Notes: generated by a model not told the origin, from the letters alone. A stretch of DNA of 38,767 nt from UBA1381 sp964399965 (GCA_964399965.1 CAYNRX010000020.1:1-38767); one strand, 5' to 3'. Positions 31,106 to 38,583 are shown, numbered from the stretch's first letter. Program-made: numbers and translations.

Positions 31106-31191
31106 GCCGCCCCATCTGACACATGAGGCGGCAATTGGCTTTTAGCCTAAAAACGCTTTGACGTGCGGAACGGTCAAAACCGCTCTTTTCT
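31093..31191 (-). ncRNA. Candidate antisense RNA antitoxin
   Basis: A minus-strand promoter at 31,198-31,226 would start an RNA near 31,191. It ends about 95 nt later at the GCCGCC/GGCGGC hairpin, which on this strand is followed by TTATTTTTTTA. The RNA is complementary to the 3' part of the toxin mRNA from the stop codon onward. Its first bases (GATAGAAAAGAGCGG) nearly repeat the 5' leader of the toxin mRNA (GATAGAAAAAGAGCGG). Confidence 0.6.
31106..31132. terminator. Bidirectional terminator shared by toxin and antitoxin RNAs
   Basis: GCCGCC at 31106-31111 pairs with GGCGGC at 31127-31132, with a further CAT/ATG pairing inside. The minus-strand tail is T-rich (strong); the plus-strand tail AATTGGCTTTT is weaker. 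Convergent RNAs meeting at one terminator are the layout of the par/Fst system. Confidence 0.7.
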
Positions 31192-31197
31192 ATCTCA

Positions 31198-31226
31198 ATT
31201 ATAACACATAACAATCATATTGTCAA
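31198..31226 (-). promoter_or_regulatory. Sigma-A promoter of the antisense RNA
   Basis: On the minus strand TTGACA (31221-31226) and TATAAT (31198-31203) are 17 bases apart: a perfect promoter with no ORF of its own leftward on that strand, so an RNA product is expected. Confidence 0.82.
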
Positions 31227-31237
31227 GAGGTGATTTT

Positions 31238-31435
31238 ATGGCACTTTCAGACGCACGCAAGCGCGCAAATGCAAAATACAATGCTAAAGCATACGATGAA
31301 ATAAAAATCCGTGTATACAAAGGCAATAAAGCCGTTATAAGCGATTATGCAGCGTCAAAGGGAAAAAGTATCAACGGACTTGTAAATGAGCTGCTGGAGG
31401 AAGAAATCCCCGCATTAAAGAAAGATACAAAGTAA
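31238..31435 (+). CDS. Ribbon-helix-helix (Arc-type) regulator
   Basis: ATG 31238 behind AGAGGTGATTTT gives 65 residues; an upstream in-frame start at 31,220 has no ribosome site. Residues about 20-60 fit a ribbon-helix-helix fold: the strand YDEIKIRVYKG, then two helices NKAVISDYAASKG and SINGLVNELLEEEI. Arc-type proteins bind operators as dimers or tetramers and often control copy number or stability genes. It is next to the type I toxin locus and may bind the CCAGTGTAT sites. A terminator follows at 31,563-31,625. Confidence 0.8.
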   Translation: MALSDARKRANAKYNAKAYDEIKIRVYKGNKAVISDYAASKGKSINGLVNELLEEEIPALKKDTK

Positions 31436-31562
31436 TAAGCCGCTCCCTTGCTTGCATTCTGACGGCGGGGTTCTGAATTGGGGATTCATCTTTATCCGCC
31501 GCGCCCCTATAAAACATTTTTTCAAGTTTTCTCAACTTTTTTTCAGCATATCAACGCCGTAG

Positions 31563-31625
31563 CCGCTCCATATCACAGCATTATATGCCATAAAATATAT
31601 GGCTTTTTGTGGGAGCGGTTTTTTT
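31563..31625 (+). terminator. Branched terminator after the RHH gene
   Basis: CCGCTCC at 31563-31569 pairs with GGAGCGG at 31612-31618, with an inner GCCATA/TATGGC hairpin at 31587-31603, followed by seven T. It uses the same GGAGCGG stem as the island's left-end terminator. The stretch 31,436-31,562 before it shows no gene. Confidence 0.75.
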
Positions 31626-31732
31626 ATTTCGGTTCGCGTCACAGTTGCTCAAGATATTCATCTGCAAAGCGTCTTTGCCTGTCTGCTCTCCCCCTAAAAC
31701 AGTTATACCATGCAAGGCCATAGACAACGCGC

Positions 31733-32041
31733 TTATCCCGCGCCGCCTGCCGCCTCTTGTTCTCGCGCCTTGTCGTATAGATCTTGTACTTCCCACACGG
31801 CTCTTTGAAGTTGTAGCTTCCGCGTAGCATAAACAAGTATGCATTTCTTTGCCTCCGCTATTACATTTATAAGCTCCTCAAACTTCTCGCCGTATGGGTC
31901 TACGCGTTCAAGCATTGCTTCTGCGCTTTTGATAGCGTACCGATAGCGCGAAAGTTCCGCATTTGTCAGTTCCAACTCTTCCTTGTTTACTCGTATTACC
32001 TGCTTGTAATAATCTGAGCTTTTTAAATCTTTATTCTGCAT
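31733..32041 (-). CDS. Small helical protein of unknown function
   Basis: ATG 32041 behind AAAAGGAG gives 102 residues. It is nearly all helix with heptad-like spacing (VNKEELELTNAELSRYRYAIKSAEAMLERV), so a coiled coil is likely. No family is recognised. It follows the primase-helicase gene by about 50 bases on the same strand and is probably the last firm gene of the replication operon. Small helical proteins at this place can be replication accessory or copy-control factors, but nothing in the sequence decides this. Confidence 0.65.
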   Translation of the reverse strand: MQNKDLKSSDYYKQVIRVNKEELELTNAELSRYRYAIKSAEAMLERVDPYGEKFEELINVIAEAKKCILVYATRKLQLQRAVWEVQDLYDKAREQEAAGGAG

Positions 32042-32090
32042 AATGTTAAATTCTCCTTTTTTAGCCGTTTTCAAAAACTCCGGTGTAACA

Positions 32091-34157
32091 TCACCCGTTA
32101 TAACTACTTTTTGACTTGCTCCAGCCTCCGCCGTTGTCATTATACGCCGCCACCTCTCTATTCTCTGTAAAATAGTTGAACATCGGGTAAAAATCTAAAA
32201 TAACACTCCCTTTGCTCCCGTTTCTGTTCTTTAAAATTTTTACTTGAATGCTCTGGGCTTGTCCTTTTTTGCCCCGCTCCAAAACTTCCTTTTCAAGCTC
32301 TCTTATCCTCTTTTGCCTGTCGCCGTCTCTTTCGCCCTCTTTATAGTCCATGCCCTCATATTGGAGCCCTATAAGCACATCGGATGAATACTCTATAGCC
32401 CCGCTCTCTTTAAAGCTGGCAAGATTTACAGGGGATGTATAATTATCCCTGTTAAAGCTGGATATCCCTATGACGGGAATATTATAATCCCTGCTCAGGC
32501 GTTTAAGCTCAAGCACCGCTTTATCCGTGTTTTGCTTGTCGGTGGCTCTTATATCCGCGGGGGCTATAATTTGGAGGTAATCTATCAAAACCGCCGGAGC
32601 TTTCCCTGTGAGCTCCACGTACTTTTGTACCTTATTTCGTATTTCCGCTATACCTACATCTCCCATGCCCTCAGTTATGTATATGTTATCCGCATACTGC
32701 CCATAAGCAGCAATAGCCCGCTGTATAAGCTCTTTTTCTGCCCGGCTATATCCTTCATATAGTATCCCCGTTAAAATGCCTCTTGTAGTCTTTGCGTGGG
32801 CTGTAGTCCCGTTTTCTTCCAAATCTTTTATAAGCGTGAGCCTGCTCACACTTTTTGCCATTAGCTCATCCTTTGCCATTTCCAACGAAAATATTAAAAC
32901 ACTCTGCCCGCTTTGGGCGATTTGGTCGGCTATTTGCAAACAAAAAGTGGTTTTTCCCAGAGAGCTTATAGCACCTACAATATACAATCCCGCATATAAT
33001 CCACCGTCTAAAATATTGTCCAGACTGCCAAAGCCCGTGGGGAAGAACGCCGCCCGCTTGCTCTCTTCTATGTTTTTTATAAAATCCTGTAAAGAATATA
33101 ATACAGCTTCCTTTTTCAGCTGCTCCTTTTCGGCTTCAAGGGCTTCCGCTTCTATGTTTTCCGCACTTTCCACAACCGCCCTAAATGCTTCTCTGCCACT
33201 GTTTAAGGCTTCATTTGCGTCCTTATACGGCTGGGCTATGTCTACCACGTAGAAAGGGATTTTAAGCCGCTCCAAGCCCTCTGTAAGTTCTGCATTCGCC
33301 CTTGCGCCCGCCTTGTCATTGTCCATAGCAATAATAAGCGGCTGCGTTGGCCTCCGGCTTTCCAGCATTGCAAGCAAGGCTTTTTTGTTAGCTGTGCTTC
33401 CCAGGGCTATGGCCTCTCCACCAACATCGATAATGCTTAAAGCGTCAAGCTCTCCTTCTACTACGAAAACAGGCTTTTGCGCTTCTGTTAAGGCTCGACT
33501 GTTGAATATCCTCACCCTGCCCACTTTGCTCTTGCTATATTTCCTCTGTTCTTCTGTAAGCTCTTCCCTTGTGTCTCTTGCCAGATAACTGTGCTTGCTC
33601 GTGGGGATTATCAAACGAGGTGAAGCGGGAGCATTAGGGGCTTTAGGATGTTTCCAGTTCTCCACATATCCCAGCTTGAAGCGGTCGATGGTTTCCGGCG
33701 TGAGCCCGCGGTGATAGTCAGTCTTATATACGTCTTTGTTCGCCTGTAAAAAGAAAGCTGTATAGTCGGGTTCCACTTCCTGTTGTGTATTTGCATGTAT
33801 GCTGTTTTGTTGTATATCCTGCTTTGGACGCTCTGCAACAGGTGCAAAATCTTGCACCGCCGTACTTCTGCCGCGCCCGTTCTCTATGTCTATATTAAAA
33901 ATATCGGCGGCCTTTCGGAGCTTGTCATTGTAGTCAGTTAGCTTATATTTCAGCCCGATTATGTCTATAATGTCCGCATTCGTAAAGCAGCCCGCCCAGC
34001 AAGTAAAATGTATACCGTCCTTCGTGGTTATCCCCGTCCCGTTCTTTCCTCCACCGCTCCCGCATATAGGGCAGAGATACCCCTTTTGGCTTCTATCCGG
34101 CTGTAGGTACCTCATAGCCCCGGTACGTATATATTGCTTTGCATTTTCTCTGCTCAT
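32091..34157 (-). CDS. Bifunctional primase-helicase (CHC2 zinc finger, Toprim, DnaB-like)
   Basis: The protein has 688 residues from ATG 34157 behind AGGGGGC. A four-Cys zinc finger at 29-57 (CPICGSGG..CWAGC) is followed by a Toprim domain at about 225-310 with VFVVEGELDALS and IIAMDNDKAGARA, the metal-binding Glu and DxD. A RecA/DnaB-like helicase starts at about 370, with Walker A GAISSLGKTTF, Walker B VLIDYLQII, and the final ILKNRNGSKGSVILDF arginine-finger region. This is the T7 gp4-like plan: one protein primes and unwinds. With the initiator and iterons beside it, the island can probably start and run its own replication. Confidence 0.9.
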   Translation of the reverse strand: MSRENAKQYIRTGAMRYLQPDRSQKGYLCPICGSGGGKNGTGITTKDGIHFTCWAGCFTNADIIDIIGLKYKLTDYNDKLRKAADIFNIDIENGRGRSTAVQDFAPVAERPKQDIQQNSIHANTQQEVEPDYTAFFLQANKDVYKTDYHRGLTPETIDRFKLGYVENWKHPKAPNAPASPRLIIPTSKHSYLARDTREELTEEQRKYSKSKVGRVRIFNSRALTEAQKPVFVVEGELDALSIIDVGGEAIALGSTANKKALLAMLESRRPTQPLIIAMDNDKAGARANAELTEGLERLKIPFYVVDIAQPYKDANEALNSGREAFRAVVESAENIEAEALEAEKEQLKKEAVLYSLQDFIKNIEESKRAAFFPTGFGSLDNILDGGLYAGLYIVGAISSLGKTTFCLQIADQIAQSGQSVLIFSLEMAKDELMAKSVSRLTLIKDLEENGTTAHAKTTRGILTGILYEGYSRAEKELIQRAIAAYGQYADNIYITEGMGDVGIAEIRNKVQKYVELTGKAPAVLIDYLQIIAPADIRATDKQNTDKAVLELKRLSRDYNIPVIGISSFNRDNYTSPVNLASFKESGAIEYSSDVLIGLQYEGMDYKEGERDGDRQKRIRELEKEVLERGKKGQAQSIQVKILKNRNGSKGSVILDFYPMFNYFTENREVAAYNDNGGGWSKSKSSYNG

Positions 34158-34237
34158 ATCTCTGCCCCCTATTCCGTGCCATATTCATTTTATGGAGCCG
34201 CTCCGCTAAATTTTTCTCTTTTACATGGCTACTACAG

Positions 34238-34270
34238 CACAGACCGCCCGCCCATAAAGGGCGGTCTGTG
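34238..34270. repeat. Perfect 12-bp palindrome beside the iterons
   Basis: CACAGACCGCCC at 34238-34249 is inverted at 34259-34270 around a 9-base loop. No T run follows on either strand, so a terminator is unlikely. Together with AT-rich TTGATTATC repeats at 34275 and 34286 and an inverted copy at 34299, it could be part of the replication origin. Confidence 0.6.
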
Positions 34271-34365
34271 ATAGTTGATTATCAATTGATTATCTATTGA
34301 TAATCAGTTAGGATTTTCAAAGGGGCGAAAAACCCTTGTTTCAAGCGGCTTCCCGGGTTTTGCTT

Positions 34366-34449
34366 CCCCCGTAAAATGTGACTTTTCCCCCGTAAAATGT
34401 CCTTTTTCCCCCGTAAAATGTGACTTTTCCCCCGTAAAATATCCCTTTT
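34366..34449. repeat. Four 21-bp iterons, probable replication origin
   Basis: Four direct repeats begin at 34366, 34387, 34408 and 34429, each with CCCCC, then GTAAAAT and a T-rich end. The core GTAAAATGT is exact in the first three copies; the fourth differs by one base and at its end. The 21-bp period is two helical turns, so bound initiators would sit on one face. The array lies directly after the initiator gene's stop (34,457) and is flanked by an AT-rich tract with TTGATTATC repeats, a likely unwinding site. Confidence 0.8.
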
Positions 34450-34456
34450 TGGTAAT

Positions 34457-35587
34457 TTATGGGAGCGGGTAAGCGTCTGCTTTTGCAGGGGCGGACGGGG
34501 AGGGGGATATGCTTTTTTTGCTCGCTCTTTCTTGTATCCCGTTTTGGCTCTTTAGGTATTTTCCGATTTTCTTTTCTCTTTTCTCGTTGATGGCTATAAA
34601 TCCGGAAGCAAAATCCCCTGTAAGTTTTACTTTAAGATAGCCATTGTCCAGATATTCCGCTATGGGGGCTTTTTCATCGCATACCGGAGTTAAAGAAAAC
34701 CCCGTGCCGCCGTAACAGTTGTTATGCTCTGAGCTAATTTGTTCTATGGTATTTTCTATAACGTCTTTTATATCTCTTTGTGGGTTATTAAGTCTTTTTT
34801 CGTTTGGAAGCTGTAGCTTATGCTGGATAGCCCTAAAACCTATTGTAAAATACCCCTGCTGTTCTATGGCCTTTGTTCTCTGTCTGGCAAGATAGAAAAT
34901 ATAATAGAGCAAGTCGCTTGCCCTGTTTGGAAGTTTGAAATAGTAGCGGGGGAGTGTTGTAAAATACTGTGCCAAAAATCCCCAGTCTATACGCGGGTTA
35001 AGGAAAATATAACATTGCCCTTTGATTATCCTTGCTCCTGTAAAAAGCACTTCCAGAGCGGCTATATCCGCTCCTTTTTTCTTTGATTTCTTTACGCTAC
35101 CTTTTATTTTCAGGCTTGTCAGCGCGTCCGCTCCGGAATTAAAACCGTTTCTTGCGCTTCGGAGAGTTTTGTAAAACCCTATATCCACAAGCTCCTGAAG
35201 GGGAAAAGTTATATATTCTCTTGTAAGCTGCCCGTTATGTATAGCTTGCTCGTTTGCCTTTATAAGGGAAAGAACGAACAGTTTTTTTGCCGGTTTATTG
35301 CTCCCCGCCACTTTTCCGATATTTGAGAGCTCTATAATAATTTTCGTTGCCTTATTGTTGCTTTTTAGGGTTATCAGCCGTTTTGCACCGTCTTCCATGA
35401 CCTCATATTCTGTATTATGGTTTATCTGCTTTTTTCGTTCGGGCAGGTCGGCTATATCCGCTCCCGCTCCCAGAATATCCAAAATAAGATTGCTCGCCGT
35501 GCTGTCCGGTGCCTTATAAAAATCGGATTTTTGAAATTGTGCATTTTCTATAGGCTGTATGCCTTTCTTGCTGCCGTCCCCTTTCAT
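34457..35587 (-). CDS. Putative replication initiator protein
   Basis: I use ATG 35587 behind GGGGAGG (376 residues); ATG 35617 is possible and adds 10. The body (about 85-330) looks like a double winged-helix initiator of Rep_3 type: LFVLSLIKANEQA, YITFPLQELVDIGFYKTLRSARNG, then YFKLPNRASDLLYYIFYLARQ and FTIGFRAIQHKLQLP. The last 30 residues are Ser/Pro rich. It is read toward four iterons that begin just after its stop, and it is followed by the primase-helicase gene. The family assignment is by fold pattern and context, not by a sure signature. Confidence 0.62.
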   Translation of the reverse strand: MKGDGSKKGIQPIENAQFQKSDFYKAPDSTASNLILDILGAGADIADLPERKKQINHNTEYEVMEDGAKRLITLKSNNKATKIIIELSNIGKVAGSNKPAKKLFVLSLIKANEQAIHNGQLTREYITFPLQELVDIGFYKTLRSARNGFNSGADALTSLKIKGSVKKSKKKGADIAALEVLFTGARIIKGQCYIFLNPRIDWGFLAQYFTTLPRYYFKLPNRASDLLYYIFYLARQRTKAIEQQGYFTIGFRAIQHKLQLPNEKRLNNPQRDIKDVIENTIEQISSEHNNCYGGTGFSLTPVCDEKAPIAEYLDNGYLKVKLTGDFASGFIAINEKREKKIGKYLKSQNGIQERASKKSISPSPSAPAKADAYPLP

Positions 35588-35656
35588 ATATCCTCCCCTT
35601 TGGTAAAATTCTTTCATATGAGCGTTTCACTCCGCCGTACCTGTTTTTGAGGCTGT

Positions 35657-35923
35657 TTATTCCTTTATTCGTCTGATACCGGGAGCGGCTTGGAGCGGTT
35701 CCCCCGCTGTGCCGTTAGTAAGATAATTATACAGCACGTCCATGTTTATAAGGTACTTGCGCCCTACTCTCACGGCCGGAATTGTACCATCCGCCACCAT
35801 GCGCCGGACGGCTCTTTCTGTCAGTGCTGTATGCGGATCGGCTGATTTTATCTCTAAAATTGCCTGTCTTATTCCCCTCATAGGGGCAAGACGGCTGCGT
35901 GTTAGCTCTGCTATTTCATTCAT
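35657..35923 (-). CDS. Excisionase-like MerR-type HTH protein
   Basis: The protein has 88 residues; its start overlaps the previous gene's end by 8 bases, so translation is coupled. Residues about 37-72 are the excisionase/HTH_17 signature: ALTERAVRRMVADGTIPAVRVGRKYLINMDVLYNYL. Such proteins bend DNA at attachment sites and turn the integrase toward excision. It is the third gene of the leftward early operon, so excision would be switched on together with replication when the repressor is lifted. Confidence 0.8.
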   Translation of the reverse strand: MNEIAELTRSRLAPMRGIRQAILEIKSADPHTALTERAVRRMVADGTIPAVRVGRKYLINMDVLYNYLTNGTAGEPLQAAPGIRRIKE

Positions 35924-36101
35924 TTACTTCACCCGCTTTCAATTCTTCAAATGCTGATATGATTACGGATTGATGGCTTGTTTCATTATCAGAGCGTAGC
36001 CAACGAAGCACGGTCATTTCACTTACCCCGATCCTCTCAGCTATGCGCCAATATGGTATACCATATTTTTTAAGTTCTTTTTTTAGTTCGCTATTTTTCA
36101 T
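35916..36101 (-). CDS. Small HTH protein of the early operon
   Basis: ATG 36101 behind GAGGAGCAAAAAG gives 61 residues. A helix-turn-helix is seen at about 12-38 (GIPYWRIAERIGVSEMTVLRWL), preceded by basic helix KNSELKKELKKY. It would bind DNA, perhaps as the Cro- or Str-like counterpart to the XRE repressor on the other side of the promoter switch. It is short, but the ribosome site and tight packing with its neighbours support it. Confidence 0.72.
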   Translation of the reverse strand: MKNSELKKELKKYGIPYWRIAERIGVSEMTVLRWLRSDNETSHQSVIISAFEELKAGEVNE

Positions 36102-36115
36102 CTTTTTGCTCCTCT

Positions 36116-36217
36116 TTATCCTATTATGTTAGTAGTAAATGTGTATATCAGGCGCAATACAGTCATATTATTGCAAGCCATTATGGTTTTGATAATAGCT
36201 TTCTTCAGCTCGTTCAT
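36116..36217 (-). CDS. 33-residue small protein, first gene of the early operon
   Basis: ATG 36217 follows a strong GGGAGGTG ribosome site and the ORF ends at TAA 36116-36118. The peptide starts MNELKKAIIKTIMACNN and ends LRLIYTFTTNIIG. It resembles the many short phage proteins that begin MNELK and end with a helix around LRxIYxF, whose function is unknown. It is the first ORF after the leftward early promoter and is missed by ordinary length cut-offs. Confidence 0.65.
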   Translation of the reverse strand: MNELKKAIIKTIMACNNMTVLRLIYTFTTNIIG

Positions 36218-36281
36218 TTCGTACACCTCCCTAATATCCATATTTTAAATGATAACACGTAAACCTTGTTTTAAAATTTTC

Positions 36282-36310
36282 TTGACAGTGTTGATGATGT
36301 TTGTTATAAT
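36282..36310 (+). promoter_or_regulatory. Rightward sigma-A promoter of the repressor gene
   Basis: TTGACA at 36282-36287 and TATAAT at 36305-36310 are 17 bases apart. The start point is near 36,317. Its transcript crosses the leftward promoter before reaching the repressor gene. Confidence 0.85.
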
Positions 36311-36312
36311 TA

Positions 36313-36339
36313 TGTTGTTAATAGTATTATATCACAACA
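36313..36339. promoter_or_regulatory. Operator-like inverted repeat 1
   Basis: TGTTGT at 36313-36318 and ACAACA at 36334-36339 bracket the -10 of the leftward promoter and both start points. A dimeric repressor here would block the early operon. Confidence 0.6.
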
Positions 36340-36354
36340 AAACAAACCTGTCAA
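36326..36354 (-). promoter_or_regulatory. Leftward sigma-A promoter of the early operon
   Basis: On the minus strand TTGACA (36349-36354) and TATAAT (36326-36331) are 17 bases apart. The start point is near 36,319. It faces the repressor promoter head on, the two start points being within a few bases of each other. Confidence 0.85.
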
Positions 36355-36357
36355 GAG

Positions 36358-36387
36358 TTTGTTGTTAAATAATATTATTACAACAAA
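36358..36387. promoter_or_regulatory. Operator-like inverted repeat 2
   Basis: TTTGTTGT at 36358-36365 and ACAACAAA at 36380-36387 form perfect 8-bp arms around 14 bases, very like the first operator including the GTTGTTAA start and central TATTAT. It lies behind the leftward -35 and just before the repressor ribosome site. Confidence 0.62.
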
Positions 36388-36411
36388 AAGTTGTAGAAAG
36401 GAGTGCTTTTA

Positions 36412-37176
36412 ATGGGGTGCAACAACATTTCAGAACGAATAAAAGAATTGCGAGAAGAAAAGGGATTGACCCAGCTTGAACTATCAAAAGAATTATCCGT
36501 AAAACAGCAGACAATTGCACAATGGGAAAGCGGCACAAGAGATTTAAAAACAGGTTCAATAATTGCACTGGCGAACTATTTTAATGTTACATCCGATTAT
36601 TTACTTGGATTGTCTGAATATAGAACTGCTCAAGCAACAGACATTGGGGCGGCAATAGGTTTGACCGAAGAAGCAATAGACGCCTTAAAACGCTTGAAAG
36701 GCGGGCATCAGACGAGCCCCGGAGATTCTGTCCTACTCTATTGCTTAAGCAAAATTATAGAAAGTCCGGGTTTGTATGTTGTGTTGCTTTCTGTTGATGG
36801 ATATGTATGGAAGCGATTAAAAAGCGAAGCTTATAACGTTTTGATATTAAAAGATTTTATAAAGGAACAAAATTTAAACATATCGTTATCCGAAATTGAC
36901 AAACGAGGTGTCCATGTTTTAAACTTAGAACAAAAAGAAATATTTAAATTATATAAACGTCGCAATTTACGCGGCGATGTTGACATTGATTATGAGGAGT
37001 ACAAATTGCAAAAAGAAATATTATGTCTTATTAAAGATGTGGTCGATGATATAGCACTTGATGATAGTTACTATAATACAAGCGATATAATAGACTACAA
37101 CGATTATTATCCATCACCATATATGAAAGCGGTGTATGAGCGGCTAAAGACGTTCCACGAGGAGGCAGATAAATAA
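36412..37176 (+). CDS. XRE-family repressor (cI/Stl-like)
   Basis: ATG 36412 with AAGGAG 9 bases upstream gives 254 residues; a GTG at 36403 overlaps the ribosome site. Residues about 6-62 are a clear XRE HTH (RIKELREEKGLTQLELSKELSVKQQTIAQWESG, then IIALANYFNVTSDYLLGL). The remaining 190 residues are not the LexA-like peptidase of many cI proteins: no Ser-Lys dyad is seen. Control is therefore probably by binding an inducer protein, as for Stl in phage-inducible islands, rather than by self-cleavage. It is transcribed opposite the early operon it likely represses and is followed by the integrase. Confidence 0.85.
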   Translation: MGCNNISERIKELREEKGLTQLELSKELSVKQQTIAQWESGTRDLKTGSIIALANYFNVTSDYLLGLSEYRTAQATDIGAAIGLTEEAIDALKRLKGGHQTSPGDSVLLYCLSKIIESPGLYVVLLSVDGYVWKRLKSEAYNVLILKDFIKEQNLNISLSEIDKRGVHVLNLEQKEIFKLYKRRNLRGDVDIDYEEYKLQKEILCLIKDVVDDIALDDSYYNTSDIIDYNDYYPSPYMKAVYERLKTFHEEADK

Positions 37177-37197
37177 TCGTGAAAGGAGGACAACACT

Positions 37198-38583
37198 ATG
37201 GCAACAATAGAAAAACGCGGCGGAAGTTACCGCATAACGGTATCAGCCGGATATAACACAGACGGCAAGCAGATAAAAAAGCGCATGACATGGAAGCCTG
37301 CGCCCGGCATGACGGAAAGGCAGATAAAGAAAGAGCTTGAAAAGCAGGCTGTATTGTTTGAGCGGCAAGTTGAGACAGGGCAATTCCTTGACGGCTCCAT
37401 AACATTATCGGAGTTTATAACAAAATGGCTTGAAGATCATGCCGAAAAACAATTACAGGAAAAAACCGTTGTGGGCTACAAAGATATGCTTCCGCGCGTT
37501 ATAAAGGCGTTGGGGCATATAAAACTTGCAAAACTCCAGCCGCACCACCTTATAGAGTTTTATAATAATCTTGCAGAGGGCGGCGTAAGAGAAGACACTA
37601 AATACATGGCGACAGAAGCATTTAATGCTGCTGTCAAGCGTGCCGGATATTCTCAAATTTCCTTAGCCGAAGCAACGGGGCTTTCGCGTTCCACGGTAAG
37701 ACAATGCTGTTTACAAAGGAACGTATCAAGAAAGACCGCTGAAGTGACTTCCGCCGCGCTCGGCTGTAACTTGCCTGACCTGTTTGAGCCTGTAAACGGC
37801 AGTGGAAAGCTTTCCGGAAGTACAATAGTAAAATACCATCGTTTGCTTTCCTCAATACTGACATCGGCTGTTCAATGGCAAGTGATACCCTCAAACCCAT
37901 GTAACAGAGTAAAGCCGCCTCATGCGGAATACAAAGAGGCGGCAGTTCTTGACGAGCGACAGGTCGCGCAGCTCATTAAGTGCTTGCAGTCGGAGCAGAT
38001 AAGATACAGAGCCGCTATAATGCTTATACTTTATACAGGTTTGCGCCGTGGTGAGCTTTGCGGCTTGAATTGGGACGATGTTGACCTCGATAAAGGAATT
38101 ATACACATAACAAAAGCATTACTTTATAGCCCGCGCAAAGGCGTATTTGAAGGTGAGACTAAAACGCACCAATCAAAACGTGCTGTAACTATTCCCGGGG
38201 ATATGATAAAGCTGTTGAAGGAGTATAAGCACGATCAGGCACTTGCAAAATTCGCTTTAGGCGACCGATGGCAGGACAGCGGAAAAGTATTCACAAACGA
38301 ATATGGCGCGCCAATGCCTCCCGACAGCCTTTCACAATGGTTTAAACGATTTATAAAGCGGCATGATCTTCCGGACGCTCATATACATACATTACGGCAC
38401 GTTTCAGCGACTTTGCTTATAGCCGGCGGTGCTGATGTTGCAACGGTGTCAAACCGCCTCGGGCATTCAAGCAAGAGCACAACGCTTAATATATACACTC
38501 ACGCTATAAAATCAGCTGACGCGGCGGCAGCTGAAAAGCTCCAGAATATTTTAAACCCTAAAAAGAATTATGGAGCTATGTAA
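37198..38583 (+). CDS. Tyrosine integrase with an HTH inserted in the core-binding domain
   Basis: The protein has 461 residues from ATG 37198 behind GAAAGGAGGAC. Residues 1-60 are an AP2-like arm-binding domain and 65-240 a SAM-like core-binding domain. The C-terminal catalytic domain has R283 (TGLRRGEL), K327, H397 and R400 (HTLRH), H423 (LGHSS) and Y433 (NIYTH), so it is complete. Between about 133 and 203 the core domain is interrupted by an HTH-like unit (AVKRAGYSQISLAEATGLSRSTVRQ). This makes the protein about 70 residues longer than usual Tn916-type integrases. It lies 130 bases from the right attachment repeat. Confidence 0.92.
   Translation: MATIEKRGGSYRITVSAGYNTDGKQIKKRMTWKPAPGMTERQIKKELEKQAVLFERQVETGQFLDGSITLSEFITKWLEDHAEKQLQEKTVVGYKDMLPRVIKALGHIKLAKLQPHHLIEFYNNLAEGGVREDTKYMATEAFNAAVKRAGYSQISLAEATGLSRSTVRQCCLQRNVSRKTAEVTSAALGCNLPDLFEPVNGSGKLSGSTIVKYHRLLSSILTSAVQWQVIPSNPCNRVKPPHAEYKEAAVLDERQVAQLIKCLQSEQIRYRAAIMLILYTGLRRGELCGLNWDDVDLDKGIIHITKALLYSPRKGVFEGETKTHQSKRAVTIPGDMIKLLKEYKHDQALAKFALGDRWQDSGKVFTNEYGAPMPPDSLSQWFKRFIKRHDLPDAHIHTLRHVSATLLIAGGADVATVSNRLGHSSKSTTLNIYTHAIKSADAAAAEKLQNILNPKKNYGAM

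Noticed and set aside
31639..31836. 65-codon minus-strand frame after the 102-residue gene
   Set aside because: The second half looks protein-like, but the start lies about 100 bases inside the previous gene with no ribosome site and no better start exists; left undecided.
34366..34449. Iteron block considered as a CRISPR array
   Set aside because: The 21-bp period is continuous without unique spacers and no cas gene is present.
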